Origin: Stomoxys calcitrans
Taxonomy: Eukaryota > Arthropoda > Insecta > Diptera > Muscidae
NCBI RefSeq assembly: GCF_963082655.1
Contig: NC_081552.1
Location: 71,366,707-71,430,706 of the forward strand
Length of the DNA stretch: 64,000 nt
Direction: 5' to 3'
Shown: piece by piece, positions 8,876 to 20,259 of the stretch
Numbering within the stretch: the stretch's first letter is position 1
Layout: each line of letters starts with the position of its first letter
Notes under the pieces: model-generated
The model's database searches: none
Told to the model about the DNA's origin: nothing
Seen by the model: only the letters and a program-made list of their open reading frames with translations
Program-made: the position numbers and the translations under genes

Positions 8876-10386
8876 ATAACCGAACCTAAATCGTTTACAA
8901 GCCACATTTGGCAACAAATTTTTTAACCACAAAACCCTCCAACTCCTTGCCACTTTAGAAATCACCCCCAGAGAAATTAAGCACACATATGGCGCAAACA
9001 ACCAACAATTCATAGAAATCTTTAATTTATGTGGGAATCCATTAAACCTTTACAAAACAGACTTACCAAATTTTTTAGGGGCTGCTGTTATTGTTGTTGT
9101 CCATGAAATATGAGTAGCGATATGTACACAATGCTTGAGTTGTTGTTGGGTTGACTGCTTGCTGCTGACCACAAAGGTTTTCGGGCTGTACGATAAATGC
9201 TTGGCCTGCTGACTTGCTTTGGTGTAATTGAAATTTTGTGTTATGCCAGAAAAAAAAATATATTTTACTTTTTATTCCTCCTGTTTTGCACAACCGAATT
9301 TAACTTTTTCCGACATAATTCTTTCACTTGTTACAACTGTTGTTTGGTTCTTGTTTTGTTATGAGCTGAGCGTAGCACCAGAAACAGCACAAAAAGTTAA
9401 TTTAACAGGCAATTCCACCAAAAGCATTTTTATGCTCCACTAAAATTGAATGGAATAAAAAAAAAACATAGACGAAATGAATAAAACAAAATTTGCAAAC
9501 TCCAAAAAAAGAAGGAACGAATATTGTACATTCAATAAAAGAGTATAAAAAATAAATAAAAAATCACAAACATTGCATTTTCTGTTTATAACAAACAGAC
9601 AGGCACACTCAAACGCACATACAAATGTACTATATGATGTGACGCTTTGGAGCTCTGGGGGGACATAGCAGCACGAAACACAAACACTTCCCCCCCATCA
9701 ATAATGTTTTGGCAAATGCTGAGCGAGAGAAAGAGAGAGAGAGAGTGATAGAGAAAGAGAAAAGAGCTAAAGACAGCTCCACTTATATGAGGCGCAACAG
9801 AGTCTACGAAAGGGTGTTGGTGAGAGTATTTCACCAGTCTGCCAGCAAGTCACATGTACTCAATACCTTACCTCAAGGCCTTCAACATCTACCCCCTTCT
9901 GTCACTTACTTTTATTTTGGTTACTCACTGAATTGGTCGTGGGTACCCCCAAAAAATGTACAATGTTTGTTTGTTTACAGGGACCACCGTCAACATGAAC
10001 AAAAACAAAAAACACAACAACATTAAAATCATGAATTGAACGAAAACATTGGCAAACAAACAGCAGTAATGCGCTAGCAACGAAAACTCACCATACAAAA
10101 ATTTACCATGGGCATACATTTGCATATATGAAAATGGGTAGATGTTGGGTGCTATGAGGCAGGCGGTGGTTATGTTAAAGCCATAACTGAAAACTAACAA
10201 TTCTGGCAGTATTTAAGAGTTTTATTTTTATTGTGGAAAGGTAATGTTTTCTTTAACATTAATAGACTTAAAATTACAGTCAGCAAATACATCAGAGGGA
10301 AAAGCGATAAAGTCAAAGAAGGGGCCAATAGAAAGCAAATATTTGAAACATAAATTCATTTTTTAGGAACAAGGAAGGACAAGGAC
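8876..10386. other. Non-repetitive, non-coding stretch
   Basis: No transposon terminus or protein domain recognised. It contains a purine microsatellite (9720-9766), runs of CAA/TTGTTG (9085-9150, 10010-10020) and AT-rich tracts. The composition resembles a fly intron or intergenic region, but no splice-linked exons could be identified. The long frames around 9709-10026 are driven by the GA tract and are not credible. Confidence 0.4.
9720..9766. repeat. (GAGA)n microsatellite
   Basis: An interrupted GA-rich tract: GAGCGAGAGAAAGAGAGAGA then GAGTGATAGAGAAAGAG. It could bind GAGA factor in flies, but no promoter elements are obvious next to it. Confidence 0.8.
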
Positions 10387-10529
10387 CAGAGATGGAAAAG
10401 TCAGTACAGTAGGACTTTTTTCAGTAATTTTTCGACCCGTGGAGTGATTTAGTACCCCTCGACCGAAATAGCACCTTTTCTAGCACAAAGAATTTTTGGA
10501 AGATTTTTAATGTCGTTCAGTCCTTTTTT
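10387..10529. mobile_element. Possible hAT-type MITE left end
   Basis: Starts CAGAGATGGAAAAGTCAGTA, a hAT-like terminus, with internal AGGACTTTTTTCAGTA. No matching right end was found; an INE-like copy begins at 10530. Low confidence because one terminus alone is weak. Confidence 0.3.
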
Positions 10530-11310
10530 ATACCCTCCACCATAGGATAGGGGCATACATATCGAGTCATTTGAAAAGAGGGTGCGGATATTCATCCATC
10601 CATGCCACTACACATAAGCCGGTAATCGGCTCGCGTGCGCTCTAAGTAATAAAAAGTAAACTCGAAAAAGAAAATCAAAGTCAGGAATTCCATGCTACTT
10701 ACAAAATCACTAATTGTTTTCCATATCACGCCCCTGAGTTGTCGTTTCGTTTGTCTCACATATGGGTCTGGGACCCTATGAAGCACATATTCTTGATCAT
10801 CTCGGCATTCTGAGTTGAGCTAGATATGTCCTTTAGTCTGTGGAAATTTCGATAGGAGTCGAACGGATGGAGCTAGCTACATGAAATTTTCCGCATGTAC
10901 TTCTTGAACCCCTAGAATAGCAAATTTTTACCAGATTTGACTGAAATTTCGCACAATGACTTCTACCATGACCTCCATTATTCATGCCAAGCATGGCCTG
11001 AGCCGGTCCACAACCTGATGTAGCTGCTATATAAACCGATATCCCGAATGTACTTCTTGAGCTCCTAGAATAGCAAATTTCTACCCGATTTGACTGAAAT
11101 TTCCCACAATGACTTCCACTATGACCTCCAATATTCATGCTAAGTATAGTTTGAGTAGGCCAATAACCTGATATAGCTCCCATTTAACCTATTTCTCGAT
11201 TTGACTTCTCTATTATTTGCCTATCCATTTATGAGTATCAAGATTAATCGTGCAAAAAACTTGGGAAATGCGATCCATGCTTTTACATGTTATTTTTACA
11301 GGCGAGTAGT
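10530..11310 (+). mobile_element. INE-like copy, split and missing its hairpin
   Basis: The left end TATACCCTCCACCATAGGAT is followed after about 230 bp of LINE sequence by CATATTCTTGATCATCTCGG and the usual body. At the right GAAATGCGATCCATG joins directly to CTTTTACATGTT, so the palindromic hairpin has been deleted. Central units are spaced at about 150 bp. Confidence 0.75.
10560..10786 (-). pseudogene. LINE C-terminus and 3' UTR fragment
   Basis: Minus-strand 'RQLRGVIWKTISDFVSSMEF' matches the C-terminus at 55.75 kb ('MNQLRGVVLKTIKDFVSSTEF') and 25.4 kb. The following 3' UTR CGGATTAATATCCGC-like segment is conserved as well. It is the 3'-terminal piece of the same RNase H-bearing LINE family, 5' truncated and inserted in an INE-like copy. 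Confidence 0.75.
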
Positions 11311-12165
11311 TTTCATTTTACAAAACTCGCCACAGGTCGTTGAGGATTGCAAATATTAGTTCATATTAAGTATAGGTTGCATGCACACGAGTCTCCTTAT
11401 TTGACTTGTCGAGCCTTTAGAAGAATTAAATATTATCAGAATTTCGATTGAAATATACTATTTAAAGTATTTTTATAGCAGAGCCAGCAAATACTAGGTA
11501 AGCGCATATCATTTCCCACTACCAGAATACCAGTGAGAAAAAGTTTACAAATATCCTTAAGCAAGCATCCAAAAGAAAATTGGAAAACGACAATAACTCT
11601 GTTAAATCATAAAGTAATTCCAAAATTCCTAAGAAATTCTCATAATTGTTTTCCTACTTTTTATGATATTGGGATTTATTTTTGATTTTTTAAAGTCTCT
11701 ATGTCATCTACACTTTTTAGAGTATTGAAATTAATTTTCTGCACTTTTCTATGAAACTCATGGATTGAGTGACGGAGAGGGCGCCAACCACGTCCTTTCC
11801 TAAAAATAGGCTTTTTTAACCACGGTAACTCTCTACACTTTCCTGTTCTAGAAATCTCTTCAATAATTTTGGGCTAATATGGAACAAAAATTTGCTCACA
11901 ACCGTACAAATTATTTATATTTTATATAAATACCAGCTGTAGGAGTAAAGAAGAGACTTAGGGCTCTGTTGGACCCTTCCCGGCCTTTTTTTCTGGGCAG
12001 GTTCTTTCGTATTCGTTATCTTATCTGCATTTATTTTCATTTAAATACCATATCGCTTAGATTAAAGGGGTTTAAAACTCTCTAGGCTCGTTTGCTTAAC
12101 TTTATTGTATTCGTAGGAAATTCCTAGTACTTTAGCGCAACATTGTATACGTTATCCGGTTTCAA
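11311..12165. other. Unassigned AT-rich sequence
   Basis: No ORF, terminus or RNA gene seen. Possible LINE debris near 11750-11850, not identifiable. Confidence 0.3.
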
Positions 12166-12169
12166 GGGA

Positions 12170-12480
12170 TTTCTGGGTGCCAATGTCTGACAACCCAAAC
12201 GGATTTCTAGCTTTCTTTCTTTCAATCAAAGAATGGCTTAACTCAAGAAAGTTCGGCAGGTCTGGGCACCAGCCCACAGAAATATTCCAAGGAATTGTAG
12301 AGCAGACATTCGAAGGCACATAGCGAAGTCATTGCTGTGCATCATATTACTTATACTATAGAAGTGTACTCCGGCACTAAAATAGGAAGATAGTCTATAA
12401 CTTGAGATCTTCTGACCATGTTTCACCACTGACTGTGGTGGAGTCCCTCAGGAAACTTGTTCGTTACTCTTACCCACATT
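12170..12480 (+). pseudogene. LINE RNase H fragment
   Basis: The plus strand reads 'VWAPAHRNIPRNCRADIRRH' at about 12255-12315, resembling the RNase H motif V-W-x-P-G-H-x-x-x-x-G-N-x-x-A-D of I/R1-type LINEs. Stops and substitutions (the G of PGH and of GN are lost) show decay. Flanking coding text is not recoverable. Confidence 0.5.
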
Positions 12481-13220
12481 TCGCACTCTAATTATCCAAC
12501 GTTCGTTTCAAATTCGAGCAATAATAATATGAAACAACCGAAACCGAACATTATGAATTTAGACAATTTTCTTGGTCATGTAGCAAATTTAAGGAATTAA
12601 TAACACCACATTTATAACATAATTCAATACAAATCCTACACACACCAGGCATGAAAAAAAAACGCAATGAGTTGCGTAACAACCGTCGCACTATGGCGCG
12701 GACAGAGGAAACTGGTGGCAAACATCAATATTTTCATGTGCGCCAACGAAATTTTGAAGGAACCTATCTTATGTAAAACATTCCAACGATTTCAAAAATG
12801 CAACCCACAAAAATGTCATACTTTGCGTTTAGGAGATATGGCCAATCAAAGTTGACCTTTTTTCGATATTCGAAAAAAACACAATTTTTAGGTATTTTGG
12901 TCCGATTTCGAGTGTTAAATCTCGAAGACTATTAAGGTATTGCCTTTTTTTGCCTATAGAAGCTTATACTTAATAAGTGCAGAATTGCCAAAAAAAAAGT
13001 AATAATGATTTCTTTGAGCTTCTCCAGGTAAATCACTATTTAAAAAGTACCCATTTATCACTACTTTTAAAGGGAAAATAGAAAAAAATATACTCAAAAC
13101 AACCCCGCCATATTTTCAAAACACGCTCTTCGAACGCCTCTTAACATAATTCAAAAAAAAAAATTGGCTGCCCGTAGTTGCGTCATTTTTATTTTGGTGC
13201 AAAATATTTAAAAATGACAT
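12481..13220. other. Unassigned AT-rich sequence
   Basis: Nothing recognised. A 62-codon frame at 12667-12855 has no detectable domain. Confidence 0.3.
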
Positions 13221-13224
13221 GGTT

Positions 13225-13610
13225 CAAGAAGTGTTTGGAGGACAGGTCTCACAGTCTAAAAATCATTGGAATAATTCTATAACATTTGAATGGATAGGAA
13301 TGTCTACACGAAACTTGACATAGTAAATGTGATTCCAATAATTATGTGGGTTCCAATAATTATGCAACATTTGGAGACCCTAGTAGGCCCAGAGGCATGG
13401 GGCGTGAATGTTGGTCACCTCTGGTATTTCAAATTTTGAAGTGCTGGCAAATATGTATTTATAGGCCGATCGTCATGATTCTTTCTTTGCAAAAGATAGA
13501 GCTCTTAGAATTCTACAAATATATATGCAAAGATGTCTAGAATATCTACAACTTTTTATGAGTTATTGGAGTTACAAACATTTTTTTTTTAAGATTTCAG
13601 TAAAAGCCCT
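13225..13610 (+). repeat. Family C repeat copy
   Basis: Shares with 19575-20100 and 20260-21345 the ordered blocks GTCTACACGAAACTTGACA, 'ATGCAACATTTGGAGACCCT', 'GGCGTGAATGTTGGTCACCT' and 'AAAAGATAGAGCTCTTAGAA'. No terminal repeats or coding function recognised; class unknown. Confidence 0.6.
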
Positions 13611-13639
13611 AAAAAAGGGGGAAAAATATAAAATTGAAA

Positions 13640-14365
13640 AAATTATTTTGTGTTTGCTCAACTTAATGCCATGCTTCCACAAATTTTGACTTGGATGAGC
13701 CATCCCTAAGCACTTTAAATGCGTAGCACCCTTTTCAGACATTCATTTCATCATATACCGTTTAAATTATTCAATTATCTTGTTCGTTTCAAAAGAAATG
13801 ATTTTTGCAACGAAAACTCAAGCCGCCCCACTGTAGGCCGCGAAGAGTCGCTAAAACTTCGGCACATGAAATGTATTGTCCAAGAAGAGTCTTTCATAAC
13901 TCATACGGACGATAATGACGCAGTGAGTTTTAAAAGAACTGTCACGAAGAGTTGTTAAAACTTCCGCACACCCAATGGATTGCCCAATGATATACCAGAA
14001 GAGTCTTTCGCGACTCATTCGGAAGAACAATTGCGTAAAAATCTTCCAGAAGATTGTTTTATTCATCGCGAAGACGAACGCTCTTTCAAAATTATGAAAA
14101 ATCTTTGCAGGGTGCCCCATACTGTGGTGGTGTGGGCACAGTAAAGTCCATTTGTATTGTTTCATAGAAAAAATTTTTAAAAATAATTATATATATAAAA
14201 TATCAAATTTCTTGTTACTAAAGACGTCATTAAGGTTCTTATCTTAAATTCAGAAATTTAAATATTTATTATTTTACGAATATTGCCCAGTGGACAATGA
14301 ATTGCATTGCAAAAACTTGTGCTATGAGTACTCATTCTGAACAAGTGCATGAGTAAACTATAAAA
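13640..14365. other. Unassigned, with a ~105-bp imperfect duplication
   Basis: Two related blocks follow one another at about 13838-13942 and 13943-14045, each starting CGAAGAGT..TAAAACTTC and ending GAAGAGTCTTTC..ACTCAT. Otherwise AT-rich and featureless. Confidence 0.4.
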
Positions 14366-14367
14366 AA

Positions 14368-15063
14368 ACAAGTAAAAACGTGTAAGGTTTGGCTGTGGCG
14401 AACTTTGGATACCCACTACCAAGGATATAATAAGCATCCTATTTTATCATAACTCATATCATATCTAAATTGGGGCTGGTCTCGATCATATTTTATTCAG
14501 GTTCCGAGAATTTCAGCGAAATCAGCAAGAAATCTACTTTTATGGGATTAAGACCCAAAATTAGAAGATCGTCTATATGACAGCTATATCTGTATAGTCT
14601 GATCTGATTCATATTTTGGTCGTTTGTCGGGAGGCTTTAAACAACCCATTATTATTTTTTTTTTGGCGGGCTTCAGACCCTTTTTAAAAGATCGATCTAT
14701 ATGGCAGGTATATCTAAATATAGTCCTATCTGAAGAAATAAAGCATTTATGGGCTATAGACCCTTTATCGGCAGATCGGTCTATATAGCTGGTATATCCA
14801 AATATGGTCCCATTTGGCCCGTTCAAGAACTTAACCAGCGACGTCTCTGTGTCAAATTTCAGCTCAATAGCTCAATTTTTGAAGGCCGTACAGTGGTTAT
14901 AACAGCCGAACGGACAGACACACGGGCATGGTTAAATTGTCTTAGAATTATACGACGATCCGAAATATACATACTTTGTAGGGTCGAGAATTGATATTTC
15001 GATGTGTCGCAAACGGAATGACTAAATGAATATGCCCCCTATCCTATGGTGAAGGATATAAAA
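14368..15063 (-). mobile_element. INE-like copy, GGCGAACTTTGGATACC subtype
   Basis: AACAAGTAAAAACGTGTAAG and GGCGAACTTTGGATACC at the left, 'GACGATCCGAAATATACATA' and CCTATGGTGAAGGATATA at the right. A diverged subfamily: the hairpin palindrome is lost and the termini are CCACTACCAAGG rather than CCTCCACCATGG. Confidence 0.75.
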
Positions 15064-15905
15064 ATTAAGAGTAATAAACATTTGCAGGAAACAGATGTAT
15101 GTATGTCATTAGAGCACTTCATTACGTGCAATTGATAAGATTGGTTTAAAGCAGTGATGGCACGCTAACACAGCTGAAAATACTAAATTGTGTTTTTATG
15201 AGTAGCAGTTAAACGCAAACAGTCAACCAAGTGTAAAATAACAACGCCGTTCGGACTCGGCTACAAAACGGAGGTCCCCTATCAATGAGCTTAAACTTGA
15301 ATCGGACAGCACTCATTGATATGTGAGAAGTATGCGCCTGTTCCCCTCTGTGAAATGTTCATGGGCAAAATTTTCCAATGACGTGTGCTACTGTTTATAT
15401 TTTCCCCAATAACCAACATCAATAAGAATTTATTCGTCTGAAAAGGCGAACGGACAGATATGACAACAGCAACATAGAATTTCAAGACCATAAATGAACT
15501 TTATGAGTAAACAGATCGATATTTTCAAGTATTGCCAACGGAATAATCAGATTATAAAACCCTTTATCCTCTGATGTTTGGTAGAAAAATTCCTACTAGA
15601 ACGGAAATGTTCCCCTTTTTTGCAATTTCTTTATTTATTATTTGTTTATAAAGGATAAAGGTCGAATAAATCAAAGTGTAGGATTTTTAAATTCATAGAC
15701 ATATCCAACTTAAACGAGTACAAGTAATAAATGTAAAAACTAATAATACAATTGAAAAGTTAGATACAAATATTCAAAAAAAATGATTAGTGTAAACAAG
15801 TACAACATGGCCAAAATTAATAATTTCGAGTTTTAAATTAAAAAAAAAAGTGAATTATATTAAATAATATTTAAATAATGTATTTGGGAATCAGATTCTA
15901 TTTTT
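15064..15905. other. AT-rich sequence with a SINE fragment
   Basis: 15240-15380 is a 5'-truncated plus-strand SINE (GCCGTTCGGACTCGGCTAC, CACTCATTGATATGTGAGAA). The remainder is AT-rich without recognised structure. Confidence 0.5.
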
Positions 15906-15907
15906 AA

Positions 15908-16650
15908 ACAAGTCAAAGCGTGCTAAGTTCGGCCGGGCCGAATCTTGGGAACCTGCCACCACTTTGTTATAATACGGGAGCTATTTCTATTTAAAGACCG
16001 AATTAGACCGTACTTGGCGCAGTTGTTGAGAGTTATAACGGAACACTATGTTGCAAAAATTTAAGTTTAGCCAAATCGGGCACAAACTGCGGCTTCCAGG
16101 GGCTCAGGAAGTCAAATCGGGAGATCGGTTTATATTGGAGCCATATCAGGTTATAGACCGATTTGGACGGTACTTGATTCCATTATTGGGAGTCATAACA
16201 GAATACTAACTGCAAAATTTCAGCCAAATCGGATGAAAATTGAGGCTTCCAGGGGCTCAAGAAGTCAAATCGGGAGATCGGTTTATGTGGGAGCTATATC
16301 AGGTTCTCGATCGATTTGGGCCGTACTTGGCACAGTTGTTGGAACTCATAACAGAAGACTATGTGCAAAATTTCAGCCAAATCGGACAAAACTGTTGGCT
16401 TCCATGGGCGCAAGAAGTCAAATCGGGAGATCGCTTAAATGGGAGCTATATCAGGTTCTTGACCGATTTGGACCATACTTGGCACAGTTGGTGGAAGTCG
16501 TAACAAACAGTATGTGCAAAATTTCAGCCAAATCAGACAAAAATGGTGGCTTCCATGGGCGCAAGAAGTCAAATCGGCAGATCAGTTGATATGGAAGAAA
16601 TATCCGAATCTGAACCGATATGGCCCATTTGCAATCCCATTTGCTAATGC
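15908..16650 (-). mobile_element. INE-like copy, subtype with 152-154-bp units
   Basis: AACAAGTCAAAGCGTGCTAAG then the palindrome TTCGGCCGGGCCGAA at the left. Central units starting GATCGGTTTAT lie at 16123, 16275, 16429 and 16580, i.e. spaced 152, 154 and 151 bp. The 5' block is missing; the copy ends against a LINE at about 16650. Confidence 0.8.
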
Positions 16651-16654
16651 CGTG

Positions 16655-17562
16655 TAATTCATGGGGAGGAGTATTCCAAAGACGTTTTGTACCAAAGTTC
16701 CAATGCTAGGCTTTGCCATCTTTGGGGTATGATTCTTTTTCCTCCATTCCTCTCTATTTCCTCTTCCTAGCAAATATGAGTCGATCAAAAAGATATCTCG
16801 GGTTCTGTCTACAAATAATTTTGTACAAAATGACCAAGCCTCTCACATACAAAAGAGAGTTGAAACTCACGCCATAAAGTGATTCGAAAATAGCGAAACA
16901 TGTTGCGTATAATGGAGTTGAATGCCACGTTCAAGTTACGTCGGCTCAACCAAAAAAAAATGTGAGTGAGCCATAAAGCCATTCGCATAGGTCTGTCCAA
17001 AGTCGCATTTATATGGTTTGTCCAACTTATCGAAGTGTTAAAAATCACCCACAAGTTTCTAGAACTTGAAACTAATTCGATCTTCTCCCGATTAACAAAA
17101 ACGTCAATAATCGTTAAAGATAATCTTTTATTCTTATGAATAGTCAAAAATTTCAATTTATTAGGGTGAAAAAATAAACCAGTTGCGTTACCCCAACGAC
17201 AAACACGGTGGAGGTCTTCATTAAGTTCGCGCACGCACATCCTGACTAATGTTCTGTATTGAGATACCTAGCTACGTTGATCAACTGTATCAAATGCCCT
17301 AGAATGGAGTAGTTGGAGTAGGAAATAGACTTTGTATGCTTCAATATCACTCCGAATTGACTTAAACACTTCTATTAAAGCGCTAGTGCAACTGTGGTCA
17401 GCACGGAAGCCCAACTGCACAGTCAAGATACTCCGAAATCTGTTCGTGTATTATTTTCTCAAATACTTTAGAAAGGTGGGATAAGATTTCTATTGGCCGA
17501 AATTTTGTTTTTTTTTTTTGGGAACAGGGTTTTTCTTGGCTTGTTTCAAAGAGGTGGGATAG
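16655..17562 (-). pseudogene. Jockey-like LINE, RT middle to C-terminus
   Basis: The minus strand encodes 'LHRVCRWGNATGLFFHPNKL' and 'SSSRNLWVIFNTSISWTNHI', the post-YADD region of RT (G-L-x-L-N-P-x-K ... S-x-N-L-G-V). Upstream, broken frames near 17460-17550 read 'VYPTSLKQAKKNPVPK' and 'FRPIEILSHLSKVFEKI', the start of RT. The catalytic block between is deleted. Continues beyond a MITE insertion at 17563-18215. Confidence 0.7.
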
Positions 17563-18215
17563 ACGCCAGAGCTGAAACAGCAGACACTACTGCTGTTTCA
17601 GCAAACATTGGGCTGCTGTATTAGCAAACATTTCTTACTGCTATTTCAACTAACAAAATCTGATGTATTGACTACACAACTCTGCTGAAAAAAACTATGT
17701 ATGCTACTTGTTATGGTTGCCTGTTACTTGTTTTAATTACTTTAGGCATTTTTTTAGAATTTTTTTTGGAAATTTTGTTGGAAGAGATGATTTTAATATA
17801 TAGAATATTACCGTAAAGAAGTTACCTGGTCCATCCATTGGTATACATTTCGAAATGTGGCTAGATCGAACGCATTTTTTGTTATTCCTCTACTAATGTG
17901 CACATGACTGGCATGACCTTTTGTATCTAAATTTAAAGAAAAAACATTATGGAAAGGGTACATTCAGTGGTGATTGTAAACATCCACTGAGACACACATT
18001 TACATATGATTTCTATATTTTCTTCTAACTTCCCCTTCATAATTAAGCAGCAGTTATTTTAAGCAAACAACAGGCTTTTCATCAGTAAGCCTGCTGCTCT
18101 GAAATTACAGAACTATGCTCTTATAGCAGACATACTGCTACAATAGCCGCAAAATTAACTACTTATATTCAGCAGACAGTGTTTGCTATTTTCAGCAAAC
18201 TTTTTTCTATGAGTG
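17563..18215. mobile_element. MITE of the CACTCATAGAA type, left end lost
   Basis: The right end, in reverse complement, is CACTCATAGAAAAAAGTTTG next to TA (18216-18217). The body is rich in CAGCAG and TTTGCTG motifs (17577-17640, 18050-18210). The left terminus is degenerate at about 17563. Inserted between the RT start of one LINE on both sides, which dates it after that LINE. Confidence 0.65.
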
Positions 18216-19540
18216 TAGTGTTAAAGACGTAGGTAAAGAGAGGCAACAGGCCTCAATGCTGTCAGAACCAGTGGCATTCAATTAAACCTTATCAAAACTG
18301 TTTAAAACCTCATCATGAGTAACACATCGGATTCCGAATACTCCCTCACCTAGTTGCCCATCATCAGGTCCGTAGAATGAAGGATCAATTTGAACGCCCG
18401 GTATATTAACGAAACCCTGATTGAGTTCATCAACGTCGCCGTTATAAACTCCACAAGCTTTCAGTTTCCCAACACCTATATCATTGATAACCTTCCATCT
18501 GCTGTTAGAGCCTAGTGCAGAACTAAAACCCTTGAATTAATTAGTCTTAGCAAAGCCGATGCCGTCGTTCACTCTTCTACGAGCAGAACGAAATTCCTCG
18601 TAAAGTTCTGGCCTCCTGTAACATTTCCATCTCGAATAAGCCTTCTATGGGAGACTTAACAATCGATTTAAACCATGGCTTATTATTCGATGTACTACGA
18701 CTAATCCTAGTAGGAACGGTCGCATCACATAGAGAGGGAATATTATTTTGAAGAAATTCAAGTTGGGGATCTACAGAAATTCGACTAATCATACCATTCC
18801 AGTTATTTTCAAAGTAATTCTCCTCTAAGAAACTGTAGTCCAGATTTCTGTAGTCACGAAACGAATAGGTCTGATCACTCGTATTTAAAGTAAGGGCATT
18901 AGAAATGAATATCATGTCGTGTTTGATAAACATGGAGCCGAAACTTGGTCGTACAGTAGAATATTAGATTGGATTGTTGATGAAAAATAAATCCAATAAT
19001 GTACCAACATTCGAAGAGAAGTGGGTAGAGTATCAATATTCAGGGTGTACAAGCCTAGTGTCAGCATCAATGTGGGGTTAATGAGTATATCCGCGTTAAA
19101 TCGCATTCTATTATTACCTCATTAAAGCCCATTGTGATGCTCTCTAAGACACTTCGAAGAAGACCAAGATCAGTGGTGTTATTGGGTCGATAAATGCAAC
19201 CAATTTGCATTCTCTCATTATTGGCTTTAAGTTCAATAACGACGTGTTCAATTTCCCCACCAGCCCTGGATTTCAACTTGATCTTGGCATTTAGCGACTC
19301 TCCCACCACGGCGTTCCCCGTTTGATCGAAATATAGAATATCCCTGTAGTTTAATTAAACCATCGGGAATAGAAGAAAGAAGCCAAGCTTAAGAAAGACA
19401 TTCAATGTCAATGTCTGAATCCTCAAATATATACCTGTTGACTAAGCTCTGTGAATTTATGTGACATATCCTTATACCTCGTCTTTGTTTTGCAAGAATG
19501 CTCATTACATTTCTGGTTACGTCCTTGGAATCTCTATAAA
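18216..19540 (-). pseudogene. Jockey-like LINE, endonuclease to start of RT
   Basis: Minus-strand order from 19540: EN N-terminal part ('IPDGLIKLQGYSIFRSN'), then 'MQIGCIYRPNNTTDLGLL', 'VIIECDFNADILINPTLML' after a frame change, 'KHDMIFISNALTL', the linker 'NNKPWFKSIVKSP', and the RT lead-in 'GIRCVTHDEVLNSFDKV'. The EN motif GDFNAD appears as C-D-F-N-A-D. Multiple shifts and stops. It is the 5' half of the LINE whose 3' half is 16655-17562. Confidence 0.75.
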
Positions 19541-19574
19541 TACTACCCATTTCTGGCATGATTTATATCGCTAG

Positions 19575-20100
19575 GCCTGTAGATTAAGGCACCAGCACAC
19601 AGTGTTGACAAATTAAAAAGTCTAGGAAATAATTCTGGAACTTTGGAACGGATAGAGAGATGTACACGAAACTTTACACAGTCAATATTTTCCAATAAGT
19701 ATGCAAAATTTGGGGATCCTAGTCCTTCCAGCGGATGACCCATGGGGCTTGAAAGTTGGCCACCTCGAGTATCAGCTTGATTCTTTTTTAAAAGATAGAG
19801 CTTCTAAAACTCTACAAAAAATATGCGGAAGGTATCTTCGGTATTTCTGAAACTATGAGACTTATTGTGAACCAATTGACGTTTATATCTAAGACGAAAA
19901 ACCTTTTGCAGTTTGTTAGTAGACATGCGGTCCCACATGAAAGTGATAAGAACTTTAGAATCGGTGCTGTGCGATTTGAGAAATTTAAGGGGAAAAAATT
20001 TTGTCTTAAAATTGTCAATTTTGGGACGGACTTAAAATATATATTAGAGTGTCAAATCGGGAATTCCGCATTAATAGCATCTACATTTAGTCTTATTTAA
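19575..20100 (+). repeat. Family C repeat copy, plus orientation
   Basis: Begins GCACACAGTGTTGACAAATT and carries GATGTACACGAAACTTTACA, ATGCAAAATTTGGGGATCCT, GGCTTGAAAGTTGGCCACCT and AAAAGATAGAGCTTCTAAAA. The inverted partner copy is at 20260-21345. Confidence 0.65.
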
Positions 20101-20259
20101 AACAAATAAAAGAAAATAACACCTACTGGAAGAAAAAATAATTATAAGGAAAAATAATTATAAAGAAAAAATAATTATGATGTTACTTTGTTTGCAAAAT
20201 TTTGATTTTTTTCGGAAGCGAAAAACTTTTAATTGGAAAGTTTAATTTGCACAACTTTT

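Noticed and set aside
9709..10026. 105-codon frame starting MANAEREKERE
   Set aside because: Driven by the GA microsatellite; low complexity and no continuation.
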